A stretch of DNA of 64,000 nucleotides from Verrucomicrobiales bacterium (GTDB lineage Bacteria > Verrucomicrobiota > Verrucomicrobiia > Verrucomicrobiales > DEV007), in contig JANQVJ010000005.1 in assembly GCA_030730365.1 (NCBI GenBank), positions 149,678 through 213,677 of the forward strand, read 5' to 3'. Position 1 is the first letter of the stretch. Every line of letters starts with the position of its first letter. Shown here piece by piece: positions 16,167 to 24,695 of this stretch. The translations under genes and the position numbers were made by a program. The notes beneath the pieces were generated by a model. That model was not told the origin of the DNA. It was given only the letters and a program-made list of their open reading frames with translations, and made no database searches.

Positions 16167-17048
16167 TCAAACTCCCATGGGATGCCACGCGGTCTTGAAC
16201 TCGACCGTGTCGAGGATGCGGTAGGGATCGCGGGCGAGCTCGGTGTACCAGTCGGCGGGTGTGGGGAGGGCGTGCGAATGGACGCGCTTGAGGTTTTCAC
16301 CGGACCCGGCCTGAAGGGTGGCAAAGGTCGCGGCATCGCCCGAGGCATCGATGATCGCATTCACGTCCATGTGTCCGGCGAGCCAGGGCGCGAGTTCGGC
16401 ACGGTGCCCGGTGAGCAGGTTGACGACTCCACCGGGAAGATCGCTCGTGGTGAGGGCTTCACCGAGGGACGCGGCGGGTAGGGGAGCTGTTTCGGAAGCG
16501 AGAGCGACAACGGTGTTTCCCGAGAGGATTATCTGCGCGATGAGCGAGACGAGAGCGAGAAAGGACGGCTTGTCCGGAGCGAACAACCCGATGACGCCGA
16601 CGGGCTCGGGGAAGGTGAAGTTGAAATGCGATGAGGCGACCGGATTCACCGAGCTGAAGATCTGTGAGTATTTATCGGTCCAGCCGGCGAAATAGACGAG
16701 CCGGTCGACCGCGGCTTCGACCTCGCTTTTCGACGCCTTGAGAGACTGACCGGTGAGGTCGGCGATCTCGCCGGCAAAGCTGTCAGCGCGTCCCTCGATG
16801 ATCTCGGCGGCGCGGTAGAGAATTTGCCCTTTGAGGTAGGCGGTCGTCCCGCTCCAGCCGGCGAGGGCGCTGCGGGCGGCGACGACGGCGTCACGGAGAT
16901 CTTTGCGCGAGGCGTGGCAATAGTGGGCGAGGTGCTCACCGGTGGTCGCGTGTTGTGCTGTCATGGTGCGTCCGCTCTCGGTCCGGGGAAACTTCCCGCC
17001 GATGTAGAGTTTGTAGGTTTTCAGGACCTTCAGTCGTGCCCGGGTCAT
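16167..17048 (-). CDS. Short aldehyde dehydrogenase-like protein lacking catalytic Cys
   Basis: 293 residues against about 480 for a full aldehyde dehydrogenase. N-terminal features are intact (LYIGGKFPRTESGRT, ADLTGQSLKASKSEVEAAVD, FTFPEPVGVIGLFAPDKPS, ILSGNTVVALAS), covering the NAD-binding half, but the protein stops before the catalytic loop with the active-site cysteine, and the C-terminus (YRILDTVEFKTAWHPMGV) looks natural, not frameshifted. So it cannot be a normal enzyme on its own. Directly upstream of deoB, it may support the aldehyde product of deoxyribose phosphate breakdown together with a full-length partner elsewhere. That is inference. Confidence 0.8.
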   Translation of the reverse strand: MTRARLKVLKTYKLYIGGKFPRTESGRTMTAQHATTGEHLAHYCHASRKDLRDAVVAARSALAGWSGTTAYLKGQILYRAAEIIEGRADSFAGEIADLTGQSLKASKSEVEAAVDRLVYFAGWTDKYSQIFSSVNPVASSHFNFTFPEPVGVIGLFAPDKPSFLALVSLIAQIILSGNTVVALASETAPLPAASLGEALTTSDLPGGVVNLLTGHRAELAPWLAGHMDVNAIIDASGDAATFATLQAGSGENLKRVHSHALPTPADWYTELARDPYRILDTVEFKTAWHPMGV

Positions 17049-17081
17049 GCTTGAATGTAGGAGGAAATACGGTTCATGAAC

Positions 17082-17101
17082 AGCGCCGAAGCGCTTTTTT
17101 T
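17082..17101 (+). terminator. Short hairpin with T run inside a tiny leader-like frame
   Basis: AGCGC (17082-17086), loop CGAA, GCGCT (17091-17095), then T to 17101. It sits within a 16-codon frame (ATG 17076 to stop 17126) that has a perfect AGGAGG at 17059-17064. It precedes the small membrane protein gene at 17322 on the same strand. Confidence 0.45.
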
Positions 17102-17321
17102 GGTCTGCGGTGGGGGATTCATGTGAAGAGTCGATGCGTTACTACTCCCGCCGGACCTTCGTGGAATGATCCTACAGTGAGGACGTCGAAGGATCTGCGG
17201 CTCCTTTGGCCTGACTCGATGAAGCAATTTGTGTGGCTGTCGAACTCCTCTTTGAGAGGTTTGACCTCGATGTCGAAAAAAGAGGATGGCCAACTCACGC
17301 GGGGTGTGATTCGATTGACGG

Positions 17322-17681
17322 GTGGAAAATCCTGAACACCCCGGGGAAGAAGAACCTTCCTCGACGGCGCCGACGGGCGTCTTACTGCATGCGGTCGCCC
17401 GCCGGAACCTGCTTTTCGGTCTGACTTTGTTGACTCTTGTCCTTGTTTTTATCGGGGCTGTCACGCTCGGAGAGACCCTTATGGGGATGCCACTGGCCTT
17501 CACCGTTTTTTGGCTGGCCTGCTTTATCCTTGTAGTCCTCATCCTACTCCTCGCGTTTTACGATCTCAGGCGGGTACGGCGCGAGCACGCGAAGCGCCTG
17601 CGCGACCTCGACAAAGAACTCGCCGCAACGGCGGCGGAGGCACGTCGGTTGATGCGGGAGATGAAAGAGCGGGGGGAGTAG
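17322..17681 (+). CDS. Small membrane protein with two helices and coiled coil
   Basis: 119 residues starting at GTG 17322. Two hydrophobic helices (about residues 28-49 and 56-80) are followed by a charged helix predicted to be coiled coil (DLRRVRREHAKRLRDLDKEL and beyond), ending MREMKERGE. No enzyme motif or family recognised. A short plus-strand hairpin with T run at 17082-17101 lies 220 bp upstream. Convergent with the FAD oxidoreductase gene, with a terminator between them. Its length, hydrophobic pattern and coding character argue that it is real. Confidence 0.65.
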   Translation: MENPEHPGEEEPSSTAPTGVLLHAVARRNLLFGLTLLTLVLVFIGAVTLGETLMGMPLAFTVFWLACFILVVLILLLAFYDLRRVRREHAKRLRDLDKELAATAAEARRLMREMKERGE

Positions 17682-17697
17682 CGGAAGATGCCGGAGT

Positions 17698-17726
17698 AAA
17701 AAAAGGGGCGGAGATCTCTCCGCCCC
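17698..17726 (-). terminator. Rho-independent terminator of the FAD oxidoreductase gene
   Basis: GGGGCGGAG (17705-17713), loop ATCT, CTCCGCCCC (17718-17726), flanked by seven A at 17698-17704 that read as a T run on the minus strand. Just behind the minus-strand gene ending at 17741. Confidence 0.88.
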
Positions 17727-17740
17727 CTCTGAGGCTAATG

Positions 17741-20038
17741 TTACTTCAGCTTGATGATCTGCACGGCGTCGATGTGGGCGCTGCCGTCGATGCCTTTGTT
17801 GGTCACGACCACCGAGCCGGGCTTGCCGGCTTCGAAGCGGAAGACGCCGAGGCCGAAGAATCCTTTGGCAAGGGGAGGCGCGATCCTCTGATTCACGTTG
17901 ACGGTCACCGCGCTGTCGGCCGAGTTGACGGTCACCGGAGTCTTCGACGAGCGGTTTTCGTGGGGCTGATGAGAGATACGGACCTCGTATTCGCCGTCTT
18001 CAGGGATGGTGAATTCGAAGGTGGCCGAGGCGACGTCGTCACCTTTGGCGGCACCGATGTAGTGGTAGCCGTTTTCCACATATTTTTTGAGACCAGCCCC
18101 GTGGGTCCATTCGCCGACGAGCCTGGCTTTTTCGTCATCGATCACGATACCGTCGAGCTGGCTGAGGGTGATCCAGTCGGTTTCCTCTTCTAGGATTGCG
18201 GGCAGTGCGGGATCGACTGCAAATTCATCAGTGAGGCTGGCGCGGCGGACGTTGCCCGGGAGCTGGAGCAGCTCGATGAGGTCGCCGAGATGCTGGTAGT
18301 AGACTTCACGCGGCGTCACGTCGTGCTGGACGCAGAGAGCGGCGGCTTTGCCGACGACGACACCCATCATGCCGCAGGTTTTCATCACTCGGACCGTCCC
18401 GAGAGCTTCGTGGGTGACGCTGATGTTGCGTCCGGCCATGAAGAGGTTTTCGATATTCCTCGAGTAAAAGCAGCGATAGGGAACCGGGTAGCCTTTTTTA
18501 CGATCTACCCCTTTGCCGTGAACAGCGACAGAGATGAAGGGATTTTCGGGATACTTTTTCGAATACTGCTCGTTGGGGTAGTGAAGATCGACGGACCAGG
18601 TGGTGAGGACGCAACCGTCGTCAAAGGGCTTTTTGGAAACGATGTCCTCTTCGCTGAGGATGACATCTCCGAGGAGCTGTATTGTTTCGCGGGTCCCGCC
18701 AACGTATGCCATCCACGTAAGACGGGCGTTTTTATGGGCGAGCATGTCCGGGTCGGACCGTTCGTGAGCCCCTTTGTTCTTGAGTGCATTCCAAGCGCCG
18801 AATCCGGCGAGGAGGTTCCAGTCGCGGATCTCTTCGAGATCGAGGAGAGGGTGTTTATCGTAACCGCTTTCCCAGAACCACTGAGCGTGGAATTTCTGGG
18901 GATAGGGGAAATCCCCTTCTTCGAGGGGGAGCGCCCATGGAGTCTCGGGGAATGTCTGCGTGCTATCTGCGTTTTCCCATGCCCACATGTTGGACATGCC
19001 CATGCGCCCTTTTTCAAACATCTCGTAGTCTGCGCCGGCCATTTTACCGATAGTGCCGTGCCCGGTCGTGTCGCAGAAGGTGCGTCCGGTAAAGCGTCTG
19101 ATCGAGCCGGTACGGGTGTCGAAGGCGTGGACTGACTCGATTTCCGATGCGGAGGCCATCTCGACCTTGTAAGCGTGGTGGTTGAGGAAAAGAGTGATGT
19201 TTTTCTCGGCGGTGACAATGCGGTGCTTTTTCGCGTCTTCGAACTCCTCGTAGGTGCCCGGTGAGAGTTTGGCGTCGTCTTCGAATTCCCTGATGATGTC
19301 TCCTACTGGGTAGAGGCCGGGAGGAGTGTTGCCCATGGCCCAGACGCGCACTTCGGACGAGCCGTTTCCGCCTAGGACGGGACGGTTCTGGATGAGGGCG
19401 ACTTTCAGGCCCATGCGGGCGGCCGAGATCGCGCCGCAGGCTCCGGAGTATCCGCCGCCGACGAAGACGATGTCAAAGGGGCCCTCAGTCGTCGCCTCTT
19501 CGGGGATACCGAGCATCGTGCGCCGCCAGGCAGGGAGGACATCGCTGGAGTTGTCGGGGACAAAGGCGGGATCGCTCGAGAAGAGGATCGCGTCGCAGCG
19601 ACCGTTGAAGCCGGTCAGGTCGACGAGGGAGACTTTGGCCTTAAGATCGCTGATCGTGACGGTGCCACCATCTTCCCAATGCCACGCGGCGCCGGTTTTG
19701 CCGAATTCGTGAGCGACGGCGCTGTCGCCGATCTTCACCTGAAATCGGCCGGGTGCGGCAGTGGCGTCGACCTCCTCCGCGAACTTCTCGACCCAGTTTT
19801 TCGTGCGGACCCAGAGGCGGTATTCGCCGGCCTTGGGGAAAGTCACTTCGGTGCTGGCGTCGGCGACCGGGGTGCCGAGGCCATGGGCAAGGAGATAGGG
19901 CGAGCCCATTGTTTCGATGAACTGGGTATCGAGTTCCCAGCCGCCGGGGTTGGTGAACGATTCTGCCTCAAGGAGAACCTGTTCCGCATGCCCGGCGAGG
20001 GGTAGAGCGAACGCGAGGAGAGCTGCGATTTTTTTCAT
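17741..20038 (-). CDS. Secreted FAD-dependent oxidoreductase
   Basis: 765 residues with a signal peptide (ending AGHA-EQ). An N-terminal beta-sandwich (about 20-160, starting VLLEAESFTNPGGWELD) is followed by the FAD domain with its dinucleotide motif VFVGGGYSG at about 191-199, the glycine pair VLGGNGSSEVRVW, and a C-terminal flavin segment FMAGRNISVTHEALGTVRVM. A last beta-sandwich (about 640-765, golvesin-like) closes the protein. This FAD_oxidored architecture is common in PVC and Bacteroidetes and often occurs near sugar-degrading genes. The oxidised substrate is unknown. Single gene with its own terminator. Confidence 0.83.
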   Translation of the reverse strand: MKKIAALLAFALPLAGHAEQVLLEAESFTNPGGWELDTQFIETMGSPYLLAHGLGTPVADASTEVTFPKAGEYRLWVRTKNWVEKFAEEVDATAAPGRFQVKIGDSAVAHEFGKTGAAWHWEDGGTVTISDLKAKVSLVDLTGFNGRCDAILFSSDPAFVPDNSSDVLPAWRRTMLGIPEEATTEGPFDIVFVGGGYSGACGAISAARMGLKVALIQNRPVLGGNGSSEVRVWAMGNTPPGLYPVGDIIREFEDDAKLSPGTYEEFEDAKKHRIVTAEKNITLFLNHHAYKVEMASASEIESVHAFDTRTGSIRRFTGRTFCDTTGHGTIGKMAGADYEMFEKGRMGMSNMWAWENADSTQTFPETPWALPLEEGDFPYPQKFHAQWFWESGYDKHPLLDLEEIRDWNLLAGFGAWNALKNKGAHERSDPDMLAHKNARLTWMAYVGGTRETIQLLGDVILSEEDIVSKKPFDDGCVLTTWSVDLHYPNEQYSKKYPENPFISVAVHGKGVDRKKGYPVPYRCFYSRNIENLFMAGRNISVTHEALGTVRVMKTCGMMGVVVGKAAALCVQHDVTPREVYYQHLGDLIELLQLPGNVRRASLTDEFAVDPALPAILEEETDWITLSQLDGIVIDDEKARLVGEWTHGAGLKKYVENGYHYIGAAKGDDVASATFEFTIPEDGEYEVRISHQPHENRSSKTPVTVNSADSAVTVNVNQRIAPPLAKGFFGLGVFRFEAGKPGSVVVTNKGIDGSAHIDAVQIIKLK

Positions 20039-20712
20039 TGAACTACTTTGTCAGTGATCGGGAGGAAAATCCACTCTCGAGTTTCCGCGTGGATACGTGC
20101 AGAGAATGTGTGTCCAATGATGTTCGAAGCGACATCAAAGGGTGTATTGTCAGGACAATTTTATTTAGCTCGAATGATTTGATCTGTTTTTGGATACCTC
20201 ATCACATTCAGATTGGTCCCATTCTCATTCGTTAAAGATGAGCCCGGCCGTCTTCGGGTGGGGATGCTGTTTTTGGCGAAGCGAGGGCGAGACCACCGCC
20301 TGGACTTCGACGGCAGTGGAATTTGTTTGGGAGTTTCAAATACGGGGTCGTTCGTCCGATTGCCATCGGGAGCGGCTACCCGAACCGCACCGTCGCCGCG
20401 GGCTTTCCGAGGCCGATTTTCCCCGCACGGGGACCCGTAGCTCGTAGCAACTCAGTCAGGATCTTGAGCACTGGCACCCGTTCGTCATCAACCCGTCGGG
20501 GAGCCCCTCGATCATGAATCCGGGGTCCGGCTACCCCCAAACCGGGGAATGTTTCGCTCAACACTTCTCCCGTCGCGGTGAAAGACGGCACTCCGCTGCG
20601 CGGCGCACCGGTCGACTAAGGCGGAGCCAAGCGCCGCGCGGAGAACTTGTCGATTGACGCTTTCGCCCCCTGCGTCTATCCGTTGCCCAGTTTTTCTCAG
20701 AAGGATATTTTT
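20039..20712. other. Large intergenic gap between divergent genes
   Basis: About 670 bp between the minus-strand FAD oxidoreductase and the plus-strand ROK gene. The first 190 bp are moderately AT-rich and hold a palindrome at 20146-20159; the rest is GC-rich. Open frames of 60-85 codons exist on both strands (the longest are 20190-20447 plus and 20376-20591 minus), but they overlap each other and have proline-, arginine- and serine-rich, family-less products, so I do not call genes. A decayed gene cannot be excluded. Confidence 0.5.
20146..20159. promoter_or_regulatory. Palindrome ATTGTCAGGACAAT, possible operator
   Basis: ATTGTC and GACAAT in inverted order around a 2-bp centre, about 110 bp upstream of the FAD oxidoreductase start. 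A site of this type can be a repressor operator. No regulator is adjacent to test it against. Confidence 0.35.
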
Positions 20713-21735
20713 ATGGCTGAAAACGGGAGTTACTTTGCCGGACTTGATATTGGCGGAACGACGGTGAAGACCGTGCTGGTGGACGAAGCGGGGGATCTCG
20801 CGGGAGAAATGGTCGAGGTTCGCAGTCAGGTAAAAGACGGCTATGAGGCGACTTTCGGGCAGCTCGAACTTGCGCTCGTTCAGCTCACCGCCAATATCGG
20901 TATTTCACGGGAACAGGTTTGCGGCATCGGTATGGACGTGCCCGCCCCCTCGAGCGACGGCGTCATCTGGGCGCAGGCGAATCTCGCGCCCGATTGGGTC
21001 GGGACGAATGTCCGCGATTGTTTCTCGCAGCGCCTCGGCGGAGTTTCCGTCTACATGACCAATGACGGAAATGCCGCCGCGCTGGGCGAGTATGCGGTGC
21101 GCAAAAAGCACCATGGTGGTCTTCTCCTTGTTGCGCCCGGCACCGGTCTGGGCGGAGGTCTTGTCCTCCCGGGCGGTCGCGCCTACGAGGGGCAGAATGG
21201 TCTCGCCCTCGAGGTGGGTCACGTCTCCGTTCCGCATCGCGAGGAGAACGGAGAGCTCCCGAAATGCAGTTGCGGACTCACCGGATGTCTCGAGGCCTGG
21301 GTCTCTCTCATGGCGCTGCGTCGCCGCGTCGGCATCGAACTGGCAAAGACCGAAAACGCCGGGCATCCCCTCAACGATGGATCCACGGTCGAGGAAAAGG
21401 CCTTCCGTCTCCGTGACTTCGCGAAAGCGGGGGACGAACTCGCCATTTCCATCTTCCGCCAGCAGGGCCGGATCCTCGGCTACGGACTCGCGGATCTCGT
21501 GCGGGTCTTTGACCCCGGTCTTGTCGTGATCGGCGGTGGCCTTGCGGAGACGGTAGGGTTCCGGGACGATTACCTCGGCTGGGTCATGGAGGGGTTTGAA
21601 GAGCGCGCCTGGCCCGTGTATCTGCGCAGCCCGATCAATCCCGAAAAAGAGACGACCCAGTTTGAATGGGCGAGTGGGGGAGACTCTTCAGCTGCTCTCG
21701 GCGTGGCTTTTTCCGCGAGGGAGATGTTCGGTTGA
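20713..21735 (+). CDS. ROK family sugar kinase
   Basis: 340 residues from the ATG at 20713, chosen for the AAGGA ribosome site at 20701-20705; a frame from 20647 exists but adds residues unlike the family. The phosphate-binding motif DIGGTTVKTVLVD opens the protein, the catalytic DGNAAALGE motif follows, and a ROK zinc site is clear (EVGH, then CSCGLTGCLEAW). Likely phosphorylates glucose or a related hexose or hexosamine in the cytoplasm; the exact sugar is not determined. Convergent with the lipoprotein gene, 15 bp apart. Confidence 0.88.
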   Translation: MAENGSYFAGLDIGGTTVKTVLVDEAGDLAGEMVEVRSQVKDGYEATFGQLELALVQLTANIGISREQVCGIGMDVPAPSSDGVIWAQANLAPDWVGTNVRDCFSQRLGGVSVYMTNDGNAAALGEYAVRKKHHGGLLLVAPGTGLGGGLVLPGGRAYEGQNGLALEVGHVSVPHREENGELPKCSCGLTGCLEAWVSLMALRRRVGIELAKTENAGHPLNDGSTVEEKAFRLRDFAKAGDELAISIFRQQGRILGYGLADLVRVFDPGLVVIGGGLAETVGFRDDYLGWVMEGFEERAWPVYLRSPINPEKETTQFEWASGGDSSAALGVAFSAREMFG

Positions 21736-21750
21736 GCCTCGTCGCGGGGC

Positions 21751-22161
21751 TCACCGGCGGTGCACGTCGAAGTTGCTGATGCGATAAGTGCCGCCGATGT
21801 CCTGGAAATAGACGCGGGCCCAGCCACCGTTGAAATAGAGGATCATTTTGTCATCGTAGTAGGGGATATTGCCCCGGTGCGACGTGTTCCAGTTGAGCTT
21901 GCTGATCGCTTCGGTGGTGGCATAGCGAGACGCCATATCGCGGTCGAGGCGAATGAAAGCGGTGAGAAAGCGCAGGGCGACGTCGTGTTTTGTGAGGGCC
22001 TCGACGGGAGCGGGTGAGGCGGCGTTGGCGGAGCCCGAGTTACCCGAGTTGCCCGAAGTGAGTGTCGAAGAGAGCCCGGTGGATTGATACTCTTCGCAGC
22101 TGCTGATGAGCATGACGGCAGCGGCGAGGAGAGGCAGGATCAATCGGGGGAGATTTTTCAT
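21751..22161 (-). CDS. Small lipoprotein of unknown function
   Basis: 136 residues with a signal sequence and lipobox (MLISSC, Cys22). A Ser/Asn/Gly-rich linker (SGNSGNSGSANAAS) leads to a compact C-terminal domain of about 85 residues, KHDVALRFLTAFIRLDRDMA onward, ending DIGGTYRISNFDVHRR. No family recognised. It follows the GT2 gene with a 68-bp gap on the same strand and may be transcribed with the GT39/GT2 pair, which suggests an envelope role. Confidence 0.7.
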   Translation of the reverse strand: MKNLPRLILPLLAAAVMLISSCEEYQSTGLSSTLTSGNSGNSGSANAASPAPVEALTKHDVALRFLTAFIRLDRDMASRYATTEAISKLNWNTSHRGNIPYYDDKMILYFNGGWARVYFQDIGGTYRISNFDVHRR

Positions 22162-22229
22162 CGAAGGATTCGGGTAGGACCGGGAGAAGGAAGCCTAACC
22201 GAAAGCAGTGCGGGGGTCCATCGTTCGAT

Positions 22230-23012
22230 TCACGTTTCAGCCGTTTCAAGCACCGCCTTTGTTTCGAGGGGAGGCAGGATGACTTTGCGCTTCAGCATCC
22301 AGCAGACGCCAACGAGATCGTAGACGCCGCGGATGGCGCGGTCGAAGTTTGTGTATTTCGAGGTGCCTGCCTTGCGCTCGCGGTGGTTGACGGCGATCTC
22401 GGTCATCTTCAGCCCAGCGTGGGTGAAGATCGCGGGGAGGTAGCGGTGGAGGCCGTTGAAGGGCACGAGCAGATCGACATGGTCCCGGTGAATTGCCTTG
22501 AGCGAACAGCCCGTGTCGCTAATGCCGTCGTGGAGGAAGAGTCGTCGCACCCGATTGGCGATGCGCGAGGCGGCGCGGCGGCTCCAGGTATCCTTGCGAG
22601 AGGCGCGGCGTCCGACCGCGACATCACACTGACCGTTGCGGATGAGCTCGACGAGCTTTGCGATGTCGGCGGGATCGTTCTGCCCGTCGCCGTCGAGCAT
22701 GACGAGGATGTCGCCGTTCGCAAAGTGGAGTCCGGCATAGAGGGCGCCGCTCTGGCCGCGGTTTTTCGTGAGACGCAGCGGCGTGACTCCGGGCACACTC
22801 TGCATGATCTCCCAGGTGCGATCCGAACTGCCGTCATCGACTGCGACGACCTCCGCCGCGGGCTGGCAGGCGACGATCTCCTGCAGGACGAACTCGACGC
22901 ACTCCTCTTCGTTGTAAAACGGGACGACGATACTGACCTGCTTGGTCGAAGCGGGTGTCCCGCGCAGTCCGGGGAGTCGGGAGAATGGGGAGATGTAGCC
23001 GGGGGGTGTCAT
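22230..23012 (-). CDS. Glycosyltransferase family 2, polyprenyl-phosphate type
   Basis: 260 residues of GT-A fold: [16 protein letters not shown] at the start, the acidic metal motifs [10 protein letters not shown] and [10 protein letters not shown], and [12 protein letters not shown] between them. Similarity is to dolichol/undecaprenyl-phosphate sugar transferases (ArnC/DPM1-like), but the protein lacks the two C-terminal membrane helices that many of those carry. It is 23 bp behind the GT39 gene, and the pair fits a scheme where this enzyme loads a lipid carrier with sugar and the GT39 protein uses it in the periplasm. Sugar unknown. Confidence 0.85.
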   Translation of the reverse strand: MTPPGYISPFSRLPGLRGTPASTKQVSIVVPFYNEEECVEFVLQEIVACQPAAEVVAVDDGSSDRTWEIMQSVPGVTPLRLTKNRGQSGALYAGLHFANGDILVMLDGDGQNDPADIAKLVELIRNGQCDVAVGRRASRKDTWSRRAASRIANRVRRLFLHDGISDTGCSLKAIHRDHVDLLVPFNGLHRYLPAIFTHAGLKMTEIAVNHRERKAGTSKYTNFDRAIRGVYDLVGVCWMLKRKVILPPLETKAVLETAET

Positions 23013-23035
23013 TCTTTAATGGCGAGGCGCTCCGC

Positions 23036-24595
23036 TCAGGGTTCTTCGGGGGATGTGCCGGAAGGCCAGGAATTGAGTTTCGTGCCCCGGAAGACGGAGA
23101 AGGCGCGCTCGTCATCGTAGCCGAACCTGACCTTGAATTCACCGACTTTCTCGACTTCGCCAAAGGCGCGGGCGAAGCGGCGCGGCAGTTCGGTGACTTG
23201 TGGAACGAGAATGATAGCGTCTTTTCCCCCGAGGCCGTCCTCGTAGGGGTCGTTCCACATTTCGTATTGTGAGCTGATGCGGTCCTGCGACTCCCAGCGG
23301 TAGACGCGCGGTTGGTCGGGCAGGCCGAAGGCGAGGTGGCTCGTGATGTCGCGGTGCCCGAGGGCGACGAGAAAATGGTCATTCGCGCCGGGGACAGTCC
23401 TGCGGAGCTTCTCGAACTCCGTCGCGACGAGGTCGTGTCCGAGGATGCGGCGGTTGGGATCGGCGGTGTGTCCAGATTTGCCTGCTACCGCGAAAACGAT
23501 GGGGGCGAGGTAGAAGTAGGCCGCGAGAGCGGTGCCGACCCCGATCGTAACCGGAAAGAGCCCCCGCCACCGCGCCGGGGGATAGGCGAACTGCACCTTG
23601 CCATTATACCACGCCGCTGTAAGGACGATCCCCGCGAGGTAAAAAACGGCAGGCCAGTTCGGTTGCATACTCTGTCGCAGAGCGAGCAGTAGCATCGCGG
23701 CGACGGGGAGCGCGCCGAAGGTGAGAAGAAAGCGCACCGGCCGATCCACTTTGCGTAGCAGGGGTAGTCCGGTGAGGCACAGGCAGAAGAGGACAAAGGC
23801 TGTCCCCGGCGAGAGGACCCCGAACTGCGTCCCGATGAAGGAGAAAAAGTCCTCGAGCCGCTCGAGGAGGGGATTGCCGCCTTTACTTTTGACCTCGAAG
23901 TGGTGACTTGTGTGCTTGAAGGTGATCCAGTCGTGCCGCGCATTCCAGACAAGCGGTGGGATAAGGGAGAGGTAGCTTCCCAGCATCGTGAGCCAGAGCG
24001 CCCCCCGCCGCAGGAAAGGGCGTGTCTCGTGATGCAGGGCGAGAAAGATCCCGGTGATGAGCGGAAAGACCATCATCATCTGCTTGCAAAGATGACCGAC
24101 TGCGAGCGCGAGAAAGAGGACCGCAAGCGCCCCCGTTTTTCCCTCGCCCGAGAGGTAGCGCCACAGCATCCACAGAGCCGTCGACCAGCAGACTACGAGC
24201 GGGGCATCGATCGTGAGGAAAAAACTGAGGACCGCGTTGGCCGGCGCGGCGAGGCCGAGGAGCACCGCGAGCCATCCGGTCCGTTCGTCGAAGAGTGCGG
24301 CCGCGAGCTTGTAGAGAATCAGGAGCGAGAGCGTCCCCAACACCGCCGCGGTCGCGCGAATCGCGAAGAGACTGCCCTGGCCGATCCAGTCGACGAATCC
24401 ATAGAGCCAGGCAATGAAGGGCGGCTTGGAATAATAGCCGTAATCGAGTTGCCGGCTCCAGTCCCAGTAGTAGGCCTCATCCCCGATGGGGTTTTTGGCG
24501 AAGAGCGCGGCATAGATCAGTCGCAGCACGAGGACCACGCCGACGAGAAGGAGGGCCCGACGCTGGTAGGAGAGAGATTGGATGAATGGCAACAT
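23036..24595 (-). CDS. Glycosyltransferase family 39, ArnT/PMT-like
   Basis: 519 residues from the ATG at 24595; a frame from 24751 exists but its first 52 residues are polar and overlap the next gene's tail. The first periplasmic loop has the family's DE pair (GDEAYYWDWSRQLDYGYYSK), and about ten to eleven membrane helices follow with a soluble C-terminus after residue 390. Such enzymes transfer a sugar from an undecaprenyl-phosphate donor to lipid A or another envelope acceptor. Immediately followed by a GT2 that could make that donor. Confidence 0.87.
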   Translation of the reverse strand: MLPFIQSLSYQRRALLLVGVVLVLRLIYAALFAKNPIGDEAYYWDWSRQLDYGYYSKPPFIAWLYGFVDWIGQGSLFAIRATAAVLGTLSLLILYKLAAALFDERTGWLAVLLGLAAPANAVLSFFLTIDAPLVVCWSTALWMLWRYLSGEGKTGALAVLFLALAVGHLCKQMMMVFPLITGIFLALHHETRPFLRRGALWLTMLGSYLSLIPPLVWNARHDWITFKHTSHHFEVKSKGGNPLLERLEDFFSFIGTQFGVLSPGTAFVLFCLCLTGLPLLRKVDRPVRFLLTFGALPVAAMLLLALRQSMQPNWPAVFYLAGIVLTAAWYNGKVQFAYPPARWRGLFPVTIGVGTALAAYFYLAPIVFAVAGKSGHTADPNRRILGHDLVATEFEKLRRTVPGANDHFLVALGHRDITSHLAFGLPDQPRVYRWESQDRISSQYEMWNDPYEDGLGGKDAIILVPQVTELPRRFARAFGEVEKVGEFKVRFGYDDERAFSVFRGTKLNSWPSGTSPEEP

Positions 24596-24695
24596 ATCCC
24601 GAGTCGGGTCTATGCTGGCGCAGGATGGCGAGATTTCCAGCGCTTTCGCCGCCAGTCTTCGGATGACGGGAAACGGGGCCTCTTTGAGCCGACCC

